Part shown: piece by piece, positions 7,473-13,686 of the stretch
Layout: each line of letters opens with the position of its first letter
Position numbering within the stretch: the first letter of the stretch is position 1
Assembly (NCBI GenBank): GCA_034437895.1
Contig: DAOTTO010000386.1
Span: forward strand, 1 to 13,686
Reading direction: 5' to 3'
Source: JANRLJ01 sp034437895
GTDB taxonomy: Bacteria; Chloroflexota; Anaerolineae; Aggregatilineales; Phototrophicaceae
DNA length: 13,686 nucleotides
Translations under genes and position numbers: made by a program
The notes under the pieces: model-generated
The model's database searches: none
Seen by the model: the letters and a program-made list of their open reading frames with translations, nothing else
What the model was told of the DNA's origin: nothing

Positions 7473-7805
7473 ATGAACTTAGGAACAGATGCCCTGCTAT
7501 TTGCGAAAGCCGTTGCGGATGATACTCGCTATGAGATCATGTGTCGTTTGTGCTGCGTGTGGCTAAGTGTGAATGATTTAGTTGAGCAGCTTGGCGGCAA
7601 GATCAAACAGCCGACGGTGAGCCATCATCTCAAGTTTCTGGAAGATGTGCAGTTAGTACACGTCCGGCAAGAAGGACGGCAGCGTTTTTATACGCTGAAT
7701 CAGGAGCGCGTCGATTTCTGCTGCGGACAGCTTCGGGTGGTGTTCCAGCTTGATTCGCCGAGTCAAATTGTTCAGGTGGAAACCATCCCTGTAATCGGCG
7801 AATAA
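7473..7805 (+). CDS. arsR: ArsR-family arsenic-responsive repressor
   Basis: A 110-residue winged-helix repressor of the ArsR/SmtB family. Residues 8-30 cover the first helices (FAKAVADDTRYEIMCRLCC). The recognition helix is in QPTVSHHLKFLED (46-58) and the beta wing in LVHVRQEGRQRFYTLNQ (61-77). Candidate arsenic ligands are Cys24, Cys27 and Cys28 at the start of the DNA-reading region, and the adjacent pair Cys83-Cys84 (DFCCGQL) in the C-terminal dimer helix. Vicinal Cys pairs of this kind bind trivalent arsenicals in characterised ArsRs. The frame is open upstream to 7359, but that would start inside the glycosyltransferase gene. The ATG at 7473 gives a normal-length protein directly behind the promoter. 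Context (shared operators, arsM) makes arsenic the likely inducer; another soft metal is less likely. Confidence 0.9.
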   Translation: MNLGTDALLFAKAVADDTRYEIMCRLCCVWLSVNDLVEQLGGKIKQPTVSHHLKFLEDVQLVHVRQEGRQRFYTLNQERVDFCCGQLRVVFQLDSPSQIVQVETIPVIGE

Positions 7806-7829
7806 TCCAACAAATTTTTTTGCGAGAAT

Positions 7830-7849
7830 ATATTGATTTTTATCAATAT
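7830..7849. promoter_or_regulatory. ArsR operator 2 (before the MFS gene)
   Basis: Perfect inverted repeat ATATTGAT-tttt-ATCAATAT, with the same arms and spacer length as operator 1 and a different spacer sequence. It lies in the 65-base gap between arsR and the MFS start. A poor -10-like TATGTA (7847-7852) overlaps its right arm; no good -35 is seen. It may control a secondary promoter or act as a roadblock. Confidence 0.82.
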
Positions 7850-7870
7850 GTAAATGGGATAAGTGTGGTG

Positions 7871-9133
7871 ATGCAACGATTAAAAGCCAAATCCAGCGCA
7901 GCATCTTCAACACTGAATTATGGTTGGATTGTGGTGGCGACGCTTTCATTAACCGAGACCGTCTCTTACGGCATTCTGTATTACAGTTTCACGGTTTTTG
8001 TGGAACCCATTCAAGCCTCACTTGGTTGGTCGAAAGTTGAAATAACCGGCGCTTTTTCAATGGCACTCTTCATTTCGGGGCTAATGGCACTTGTTATGGG
8101 GAAGTGGGTGGATCAGTATGGTGCGCGTACCTTGATGACAGCGGGCGCAATGCTGGCAGCAGTATTGATGGGACTGTGGGCATCGGTGAGCAGCTTATGG
8201 GCATTTTATGTGATATGGATCGGCTTTGGCGTAGCGATGGCTGCGGTGCTTTATGAGCCTGCATTCGCCTTAGTTGTGCGCTGGTTCACTTATGGACGCA
8301 GCCAAGCCTTAACGACCCTAACTTTTATTGCAGGATTTGCTAGCGTAATTTTTATTCCACTAGCGGGTTGGCTTGTCGAGGCAGTTGGATGGCGTTCAGC
8401 GCTGATGATACTTGGGGCAATTCTCGGTGTATTAACGATCCCTGCACACGCCTTTTTACTCCGCGATGCACCTTTGCAAGCCTCGTCGAAACCGCTAGAA
8501 ACCGATATGTCCACCCCGAATGTTGATGAAACTTCAGCATCCCACGTTGAAATAAGTGTTTCAGCGGCACAAGCCTTTCAACGGCGCGATTTTTGGTGGC
8601 TGACTGCATCATTTACGCTTTCGACATTTGTCATTGTCGGTTTAGCGGTTCATCTGGTTCCGCTGCTGATAAATGCAGGTTACGCGGCAACCTTGGCGGC
8701 GGGAATGGCTGGGGCAATTGGTACGGTTGCCCTACCGGGGCGAATCATTTTTACGCCGCTTGGGGCGCGGATATCCCGCCACAGCATTACGGCCATTTTG
8801 TTCGTCACACAGGCAGTAGGGTTACTCATCTTGAGCCTGAATCAGGCCAGTGGCGCGGTATGGTTGTTTGTATTTTTCTATGGACTCGGTTTTGGGGCAA
8901 TTTCGCCAGCACGCGCCGCTCTCATCGCAGAAACGTATGGCACGGCTGCTTATGGCACCATCAGCGGGCGCATGACCCTGTTTGGGGCGGTAGCACGGGC
9001 GGCATCCCCTATTTTTATCAGTTTACTTTTTGGTCTATTTGCAAATTATTCCGTCGCGCTTTATATGCTCGTCGGTGCCTCGTTCCTTGCTGCATATTGT
9101 GTTTGGGAAGCGGGAAGATGTGCGCCAGCCTGA
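7871..9133 (+). CDS. MFS transporter in the ars cluster, candidate arsenical efflux
   Basis: A 420-residue MFS protein with about 12 membrane spans. It opens NYGWIVVATLSLTETVSYGILYYSFTVF, the style of monocarboxylate/oxalate (MCT/OFA-like) transporters. The loop 2-3 motif A is clear: GKWVDQYGAR (77-86). A hydrophilic central loop (about residues 200-235, rich in Ser, Thr and Glu) separates the two six-helix halves. GFGAISPARAALIAETYG is in the C-terminal half. The frame is open from a TTG at 7820, but that start would translate the operator. GTG at 7865 or 7868 is possible, and the ATG at 7871 is preferred. Its place behind arsR with an identical operator suggests export of arsenite or a methylated/organic arsenical. 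The fold alone does not show this, and its sequence is not that of ArsB or Acr3. I do not assign arsJ, since no gapdh partner is present. Confidence 0.83.
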   Translation: MQRLKAKSSAASSTLNYGWIVVATLSLTETVSYGILYYSFTVFVEPIQASLGWSKVEITGAFSMALFISGLMALVMGKWVDQYGARTLMTAGAMLAAVLMGLWASVSSLWAFYVIWIGFGVAMAAVLYEPAFALVVRWFTYGRSQALTTLTFIAGFASVIFIPLAGWLVEAVGWRSALMILGAILGVLTIPAHAFLLRDAPLQASSKPLETDMSTPNVDETSASHVEISVSAAQAFQRRDFWWLTASFTLSTFVIVGLAVHLVPLLINAGYAATLAAGMAGAIGTVALPGRIIFTPLGARISRHSITAILFVTQAVGLLILSLNQASGAVWLFVFFYGLGFGAISPARAALIAETYGTAAYGTISGRMTLFGAVARAASPIFISLLFGLFANYSVALYMLVGASFLAAYCVWEAGRCAPA

Positions 9134-9166
9134 ACAGGCGCTTTAGCAATCTAAAAATCCAATTAT

Positions 9167-9182
9167 GGGAGTGTTCAGTATG
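9167..9182 (+). promoter_or_regulatory. Ribosome binding site deciding the LLM start
   Basis: GGGAG (9167-9171) sits 8 bases before the ATG at 9180. The other ATG at 9165 overlaps this site and has no purine-rich stretch of its own upstream, so 9180 is preferred. Confidence 0.55.
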
Positions 9183-10283
9183 TCGTTATTAGATGGTCAA
9201 TCAAGAATGCGATTTGGGTTGTTTATGCAGCCGTTACACCATCCGCGTGAGAATCCAACACTAGCGTTGGAGCGTGATTTACAACTTTTGGAACATTTGG
9301 ATTCACTCGGCTTCGATGAAGCATGGATTGGTGAACATCATAGCACCGGATGGGAGACGATTAGCTCACCAGAGATTTTCATCGCGGCGGCGGCAGCGCG
9401 TACCCGCTTTATCCGGTTGGGTACGGGCATAATTCCGTTAGCAATCCATCACCCGTTTCATGTGGTTGATCGGGTGATTTTGCTCGATCATCTCACACGC
9501 GGACGCACTATGCTGGGAGTCGGCGTAGGCGGCGGGTTGCCTAGTGATCTCTATCTCTTTGGTGTGGAGGAAGCGCAGGGACACCCACGTTTTCAAGAGT
9601 CGTTTGAACTCATTATGCGCTTGTTGACGACCATTGAACCGATCACGATGAAGACCGATTGGTTTGAAATCCGTGAAGCACTGCTGCAACTGCGTCCGTA
9701 TACCCATCCTTATATGCCCATCGCCGTCGCATCCGATCATCCCACCAGTCTGGAAATGGTCGGGCGTTATGGCGCACAAGTCCTCTCCGGCGCAAAACCG
9801 CAAGCCGTACCCGCTTTGTTTGAACATATTCAACGCGGTGCCGCTGCTGCTGGACGAGATGCCCATCGTAGTCAAATTACACTTAACGTCCACATGCACC
9901 TCGCCGAAACCCGCCAGCAAGCCTTAGATCAAGTGCGGCAAGGAATTGCGGAAGAGCAGTTTGATTTTAAAGCGGGTGTGAATGGACAACCTGCGCCCAA
10001 GATGAGCCGTGATGAATACGTCGAATATGCCGCTCAACACGCTATCATCGGTACGCCGGATGACGCAATCGCCCGAATTCAACACATGCTTGATGTTTTT
10101 GGCGGATTTGGTGGCCTCTTGATCGGCGCTAAAGAATGGACATCACGGGCTGCCATCTGGAATAGTTATGAATTATTCGCCCGGTATGTAATGCCCCATT
10201 TTCAAGGCTCACTTGCGGGTTTAAAGGCCTCTGCTAAAGTTGCCAGCCGCTTTAACCATGCGCGACAAACACAGCACGCTTAG
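9180..10283 (+). CDS. LLM-class (luciferase-like) flavin-dependent oxidoreductase
   Basis: A 367-residue (beta/alpha)8 protein of the bacterial luciferase-like group, most like those annotated as limonene 1,2-monooxygenase or alkanal monooxygenase-like. These enzymes use reduced FMN or F420 with O2 or a hydride acceptor. The N-terminus RFGLFMQPLHHPRENPTLAL, then DEAWIGEHHS (46-55), RLGTGIIPL (79-87), HHPFHVVDRVILLDHLTRGR and LGVGVGGG are the family's cofactor-pocket motifs. IGTPDDAIARIQHML and GGLLIGAKEW occupy the usual C-terminal positions. Start at 9180 (GGGAG site) or, less likely, 9165. It lies between the ars MFS gene (46-base gap) and arsM (55-base gap) on the same strand. Oxidation or cleavage of an organic arsenical is a contextual guess; the true substrate is unknown. 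Confidence 0.87.
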   Translation: MSLLDGQSRMRFGLFMQPLHHPRENPTLALERDLQLLEHLDSLGFDEAWIGEHHSTGWETISSPEIFIAAAAARTRFIRLGTGIIPLAIHHPFHVVDRVILLDHLTRGRTMLGVGVGGGLPSDLYLFGVEEAQGHPRFQESFELIMRLLTTIEPITMKTDWFEIREALLQLRPYTHPYMPIAVASDHPTSLEMVGRYGAQVLSGAKPQAVPALFEHIQRGAAAAGRDAHRSQITLNVHMHLAETRQQALDQVRQGIAEEQFDFKAGVNGQPAPKMSRDEYVEYAAQHAIIGTPDDAIARIQHMLDVFGGFGGLLIGAKEWTSRAAIWNSYELFARYVMPHFQGSLAGLKASAKVASRFNHARQTQHA

Positions 10284-10285
10284 TC

Positions 10286-10299
10286 TTGATTCAAATCAA
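10286..10299. promoter_or_regulatory. ArsR operator 3 (before arsM), core only
   Basis: TTGAT-tcaa-ATCAA keeps the 5-base arms and 4-base spacer of operators 1 and 2 but lacks their outer ATA/TAT bases. It is just after the LLM stop and 40-53 bases before the arsM ATG. A TTGACA at 10308-10313 has no matching -10, so the promoter, if any, is unclear. The reduced arms predict weaker binding. Confidence 0.65.
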
Positions 10300-10327
10300 A
10301 TAGTGTTTTGACAGCATAACACGTCTT

Positions 10328-10333
10328 AGGAGG
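10328..10333 (+). promoter_or_regulatory. Strong Shine-Dalgarno of arsM
   Basis: AGGAGG, 5 bases before the ATG at 10339. It is the best ribosome site in the cluster and contrasts with arsR, which has none. Confidence 0.8.
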
Positions 10334-10338
10334 ACGAA

Positions 10339-11109
10339 ATGGCTGATAATACGATCTCTATTCACGAAGTTGTTCAGGCACGTTATGGGGCAATCGCACG
10401 CGGGGAAAGTAATTCCTGCTGTGGCACTTCTTCCGGCAGTGATTGTGGCGGTGGCAGTGAAGTTCAATTGTACGACAATCAACTGCTAGAAGGGCTGCCT
10501 GCGGAAGTAACCAATATCTCGCTTGGCTGCGGCGACCCTGTGACAATTGCGGGGCTACAATCCGGCGAGACGGTGCTTGATCTCGGCAGCGGCGGCGGGA
10601 TTGATTGCTTTATGGCGGCGCGGCAGGTGGGCGAAACTGGCTATGTGATCGGGGTCGATATGACTCCTTCTATGCTGGAAAAAGCCAACGCCAATAAGCT
10701 CAAAATGAATGTCCATAATGTCGAATTCCGGCGCGGACAAATCGAGGCGCTGCCTGTTCAAGATAACGCCGTCGATGTCATCATGTCCAACTGCGTCATT
10801 AATCTTTCGCCGAATAAGCCTGCTGTATTCCGCGAGTCGCTGCGTGTACTTAAACCAGGCGGACGGGTTTCGATCAGCGATATCGTAACCGAAGGCGACT
10901 TTACCGAAGAACTGCGGGCGGATTCCGCGAAATGGGCGGAATGTGTAACGGGCGCGATTGATGCCGAACTTTATACAGGCATGATGCGCGAAGCAGGCTT
11001 TGTCGATATTCAAGTGATCGATAAAACCGATGCCGAAGGCATTGTTGAGCGTCAGCCAGGAATGCCGCACATCTACAGCGCCCGCATTACAGGACGTAAA
11101 CCCTCGTAG
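10339..11109 (+). CDS. arsM: Arsenite S-adenosylmethionine methyltransferase ArsM
   Basis: A 256-residue cytoplasmic class I methyltransferase. It transfers methyl groups from SAM to trivalent arsenic, giving mono-, di- and trimethylated (volatile) products. The family N-terminus is present: VVQARYGAIARG followed by a Cys/Gly/Ser-rich stretch with Cys27-Cys28 and Cys36. LSLGCGDPV-type sequence (ISLGCGDPVTIAGL) contains Cys64. The SAM-binding motif is VLDLGSGGGIDCF (79-91), with VIGVDMTPSMLEKA (103-116) after it. SNCVINLSPNKPAVFRE (150-166) holds Cys152, and WAECVTGAID (199-208) holds Cys202. Cys64, Cys152 and Cys202 correspond to the three conserved arsenic ligands of ArsM enzymes, so it should be active. 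It is the last gene of the ars cluster and has its own operator-like site and strong ribosome site. Confidence 0.96.
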   Translation: MADNTISIHEVVQARYGAIARGESNSCCGTSSGSDCGGGSEVQLYDNQLLEGLPAEVTNISLGCGDPVTIAGLQSGETVLDLGSGGGIDCFMAARQVGETGYVIGVDMTPSMLEKANANKLKMNVHNVEFRRGQIEALPVQDNAVDVIMSNCVINLSPNKPAVFRESLRVLKPGGRVSISDIVTEGDFTEELRADSAKWAECVTGAIDAELYTGMMREAGFVDIQVIDKTDAEGIVERQPGMPHIYSARITGRKPS

Positions 11110-11237
11110 TGGTGTAAAAGTCAAACTCAACCTCAACATCTGAGGACTTATCGGCGAGTAGGGCAAATTGTGGTATTTTATGCAGACGGTTCGCCTAAGT
11201 ATAAACTATTACTTTTGCCCTTCGATAAGGACTCAAA

Positions 11238-12230
11238 ATGACAGCACATTTTTCTGAACAACGTTACGATAAAATGGAATATCGGCGCAGTGGACGCAGC
11301 GGCCTTAAACTGCCTGCGGTTTCGCTTGGTTTATGGCACAACTTCGGCGGGGTGGATTCGCTGGAAAATGGTCGGACGATGATCCATCGCGCCTTTGATT
11401 TAGGCATCACCCATTTTGATCTGGCGAATAATTATGGGCCGCCGCCGGGATCTGCCGAAGAAAATTTCGGGCGGATTTTCGCTCAGGATTTAGCCCCGTA
11501 TCGGGATGAACTGATTATTTCCAGCAAGGCGGGTTATTTAATGTGGCCTGGGCCGTATGGCGAGTGGGGATCACGTAAGTATTTGATCGCCAGCCTTGAC
11601 CAGAGTCTTAAGCGCATGGGGCTGGAATATGTCGATATTTTTTACAGCCACCGTTTTGATCCCGAAACGCCGATTGAAGAAACGATGATGGCGCTTGACC
11701 AAATCGTGCGGCAGGGGAAGGCGCTTTATGTCGGGATTTCATCCTATGACGCGCAGAAAACCCGTGAAGCGGCGCAGATTTTACGTGAATTGGGGACACC
11801 GTGCTTGATTCATCAGCCTGTTTATCACATGTTCAATCGCTGGATTGAACCGGATTTGCTCGATGCGCTCAATGATGAGGGGATGGGCTGCATCGTCTTT
11901 TCGCCGTTAGCACAGGGCTTATTGACGAATCGTTATTTGACGGAAATTCCCGAAGGCTCACGCGCTTCTAAACCGCACGGCTTCTTAAAAGCCAACCAGA
12001 TCACCGATGACAAACTGGCTAAAGTGCGCCAGCTCAACCAGATCGCGCAAGCCCGCGAACAGTCGCTCGCGCAAATGGCGATTGCGTGGGTGCTACGGCA
12101 TCCCGGCATGACTTCAGCCTTGATCGGCGCAAGCAGCGTCCGTCAGCTTGAAGATAATGTCGCCGCTTTGGATAACTTGCATTTTAGCGCGGAAGAACTT
12201 GAGTCGATTGGGAACATTCTTGCCGAGTAA
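11238..12230 (+). CDS. Aldo/keto reductase, YghZ (L-glyceraldehyde 3-phosphate reductase)-like
   Basis: A 330-residue cytosolic NADPH-dependent aldo/keto reductase of the Kv-beta/AKR14 type. The opening YDKMEYRRSGRSGLKLPAVSLGLWHNFG is close to E. coli YghZ (Gpr), which reduces L-glyceraldehyde 3-phosphate and methylglyoxal. The catalytic tetrad is intact: Asp61, Tyr66 (FDLANNYG), Lys97 (SSKAGY) and His138 (YSHRFD). Coenzyme-site sequences follow (FSPLAQGLLTNRY, then ALIGASSVRQLEDNV). It is slightly shorter than E. coli YghZ. The ATG lies 6 bases after AAGGA. A 128-base gap with no ArsR-type site separates it from arsM, so it is probably an independent unit. It ends before a strong terminator. 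Confidence 0.9.
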   Translation: MTAHFSEQRYDKMEYRRSGRSGLKLPAVSLGLWHNFGGVDSLENGRTMIHRAFDLGITHFDLANNYGPPPGSAEENFGRIFAQDLAPYRDELIISSKAGYLMWPGPYGEWGSRKYLIASLDQSLKRMGLEYVDIFYSHRFDPETPIEETMMALDQIVRQGKALYVGISSYDAQKTREAAQILRELGTPCLIHQPVYHMFNRWIEPDLLDALNDEGMGCIVFSPLAQGLLTNRYLTEIPEGSRASKPHGFLKANQITDDKLAKVRQLNQIAQAREQSLAQMAIAWVLRHPGMTSALIGASSVRQLEDNVAALDNLHFSAEELESIGNILAE

Positions 12231-12248
12231 GTTTTGACACATTTGAAC

Positions 12249-12272
12249 CACCAAGGCACCAAGAACACCAAG
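12249..12272 (+). repeat. Short CACCAAG tandem-like repeat
   Basis: Three copies of CACCAAG at 12249, 12257 and 12266 (spacings 8 and 9), just after the aldo/keto reductase stop. It resembles the short intergenic repeats of this type seen scattered in many environmental bacterial genomes. No coding role. Confidence 0.5.
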
Positions 12273-12299
12273 ATTTTGGAGAGTGAGCGATCTGTGCGT

Positions 12300-12337
12300 C
12301 TGCCGGGAACGACCTGTGTGTCGTTCCCGGCAGTTTT
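12300..12337 (+). terminator. Strong intrinsic terminator of the aldo/keto reductase unit
   Basis: CTGCCGGGAACGAC (12300-12313) pairs perfectly with GTCGTTCCCGGCAG (12320-12333), a 14-bp GC-rich stem with loop CTGTGT, followed at once by TTTT. The T run is on the + side only. It separates the reductase from the convergent icd gene. Confidence 0.9.
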
Positions 12338-12432
12338 CCCTATTTAATTGAATAACAACATAAACTTCTTGTTTTTGAGATAGCGCACGAGAAGTCTAAC
12401 TCTAAATCTCCGCGGTTCAAATACTTTTCTAA

Positions 12433-13683
12433 TTAGCCCATGTTGCCGATGATGTGTGTGGCGAACTCGCTTGTTTTGACTTCTGTCGCGCCTTCCATCT
12501 GGCGGGCGAAATCGTATGTTACGACGCGATCATCCAGCGTCTTTTCGTAGGCTTTGGTGATAAGATCGCCTGCTTCAAACCAGCCCATGTGTTCCAGCAT
12601 CATCACACCGCTGAACAGCAGTGAGCCGGGATTCACTTTGTCGAGATTGGTATATTTGGGCGCAGTGCCGTGCGTAGCTTCAAACAAGGCCACTTCATCC
12701 CCAATATTCGCTCCCGGCGCGATCCCAACACCGCCGACTTCCGCCGCCAACGCATCGCTCAAATAATCGCCGTTCAGGTTCGGTGTGGCGATCACATCAT
12801 GCTCGGACGGACGCAGCAGCATCTTCTGGAACATGATGTCTGCGATCACGTCCTGAATCAGGATTTTGCCTTCAGGGATTTTGCCGCCGTGATTCTTTTC
12901 CACATCTGCCCAGCTAATCGTCTCGTTGGGGAATTCTTCGGCTGCGACTTCATAGCCCCATTTTTGGAACGCGCCTTCGGTAAATTTCTGGATATTGCCC
13001 TTATGCACCAGCGTCACATTTTTGCGCTTGCGATCAATCGCGTATTGGATGGCGGCGCGTACTAGACGCTTGCTGCCAAAGGCGCTGATCGGCTTGATTC
13101 CCAAGCCTGCATCTTCAAAAAAGCCTGTCGCGCCCAATTCCTCACGCAGGAATTTCGCTAGTTTCTTATTTTCAGGCGTTCCCGCTTCAAATTCGATGCC
13201 TGCATAAATATCTTCGGTATTCTCGCGGAAGATGACCACATCGACATCTTCTGGATGCTTGACCGGGCTAGGCACACCGCGATACCAGCGCACCGGACGG
13301 ATACATTGATACAGATCAAGCACTTGGCGCAGCGTAACGTTCAAGCTGCGGAAGCCGCCGCCGACGGGGGTCGTTAACGGGCCTTTGATGCCAACTTTAT
13401 ATTCACGCAGCGCGTCAAAGGTTTCTTGCGGCATATAATTGCCGTCGTAGAGACCGGCTGCCTTTTCGCCGCAGTAGATTTCCATCCATGAAATCTTGCG
13501 CTTGCCACCATACGCCTTTTCAACGGCGGCATCCCAAATGCGGATGCTGGCGGTCATGATGTCGTAGCCGATTCCGTCACCCTCAATGAGCATCACAATC
13601 GGGTTGTCGGGGATGTTCAGTTTACCGTCGCTGACGGTGATCTTTTCGCCTGTTGAAGGCACAACAATTTTATCGAATGCCAT
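12433..13683 (-). CDS. icd: NADP-dependent isocitrate dehydrogenase
   Basis: A 416-residue homodimeric TCA-cycle enzyme converting isocitrate and NADP+ to 2-oxoglutarate, CO2 and NADPH. It has the same length as the E. coli enzyme and aligns along its whole length by eye. The substrate loop GGGFRSLNVTLRQ places Ser113 exactly at the E. coli regulatory phosphoserine position. Tyr160 (ENTEDIYAG) and Lys228 (LVHKGNI) are the catalytic pair. Asp282, Asp306 and Asp310 (VIAD, NGDYLSD) hold the metal. NADP rather than NAD use is indicated by Lys343-Tyr344 (HGTAPKY) and by Tyr and Arg in TYDFARQM. The ATG is the third-from-last codon position in the window (13681-13683), so its promoter and ribosome site lie outside. 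It ends convergently with the aldo/keto reductase. No kinase/phosphatase (aceK) is seen here. Confidence 0.97.
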   Translation of the reverse strand: MAFDKIVVPSTGEKITVSDGKLNIPDNPIVMLIEGDGIGYDIMTASIRIWDAAVEKAYGGKRKISWMEIYCGEKAAGLYDGNYMPQETFDALREYKVGIKGPLTTPVGGGFRSLNVTLRQVLDLYQCIRPVRWYRGVPSPVKHPEDVDVVIFRENTEDIYAGIEFEAGTPENKKLAKFLREELGATGFFEDAGLGIKPISAFGSKRLVRAAIQYAIDRKRKNVTLVHKGNIQKFTEGAFQKWGYEVAAEEFPNETISWADVEKNHGGKIPEGKILIQDVIADIMFQKMLLRPSEHDVIATPNLNGDYLSDALAAEVGGVGIAPGANIGDEVALFEATHGTAPKYTNLDKVNPGSLLFSGVMMLEHMGWFEAGDLITKAYEKTLDDRVVTYDFARQMEGATEVKTSEFATHIIGNMG

Positions 13684-13686
13684 AAT

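Noticed and set aside
7820..7870. Longer MFS starting at TTG 7820
   Set aside because: It would translate through operator 2. ATG 7871 gives a normal MFS N-terminus.
9122..9141. GCGCC/GGCGC hairpin around the MFS stop codon as an internal terminator
   Set aside because: The stem is 5 bp with only three T bases after it. Too weak to claim separation of the LLM gene from the operon.
11131..11145. CCTCA/TGAGG hairpin after arsM as a terminator
   Set aside because: Only a 5-bp stem, with no T run behind it.
11160..11221. Inverted repeat AGGGCAAA (11160-11167) and TTTGCCCT (11214-11221) before the aldo/keto reductase
   Set aside because: The arms are 46 bases apart, and no promoter boxes or T run fit. 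It could be chance, so it is not annotated.

Overview
The window reads as a chromosomal segment from a bacterium, most likely a Chloroflexota (Anaerolineae-like) genome. That guess rests on the mid-range GC, a single-span SH3b protein with a Pro/Thr-rich tail, a GT39-type membrane glycosyltransferase with a long extracytoplasmic C-terminus, and an ArsR of the 'CC...W ... CCG' type. It is an inference from gene style; there is no rRNA or other marker in the window. No tRNA, rRNA, CRISPR array, insertion sequence or phage gene was seen.

Layout. 1-1337 (+): 3' part of a phosphoglucomutase/phosphomannomutase, cut by the window edge. 1418-2704 (-): conserved membrane protein of unknown function. 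2837-4162 (+): MFS permease, divergent from the previous gene, with a large palindromic element in its leader. 4127-4792 (-): SH3b membrane protein whose 3' end overlaps the MFS gene tail to tail. 4935-5345 (-): stand-alone response-regulator receiver. 5441-7441 (+): 666-residue GT39-like membrane glycosyltransferase.

7438-11109 (+) is the most interesting part. It is a compact arsenic-type cluster: arsR (7473-7805), an MFS transporter (7871-9133), a luciferase-like (LLM) flavin oxidoreductase (9180-10283) and arsM, an arsenite S-adenosylmethionine methyltransferase (10339-11109). The core TTGAT-N4-ATCAA occurs three times in the window, in front of arsR, in front of the MFS gene and in front of arsM. 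I found no fourth copy by eye. The first two copies share a longer perfect palindrome, ATATTGAT-N4-ATCAATAT. The arsR copy lies between a perfect TTGACA and a perfect TATAAT, and the arsR start codon falls about where transcription would begin, so the mRNA is probably leaderless. No arsB, acr3, arsA or arsC is present in the window. The simplest reading is an ArsR-controlled unit that methylates arsenite and exports and/or oxidises an arsenical through the MFS and LLM proteins; those last two roles are inferred from context.

11238-12230 (+): aldo/keto reductase of the YghZ/Kv-beta type, ending at a strong intrinsic terminator (12300-12337). 12433-13683 (-): E. coli-type NADP-dependent isocitrate dehydrogenase, complete, starting 3 bases inside the window edge. 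The largest gene-free stretch is about 200 bases (12231-12432). It holds a short CACCAAG repeat and the terminator.
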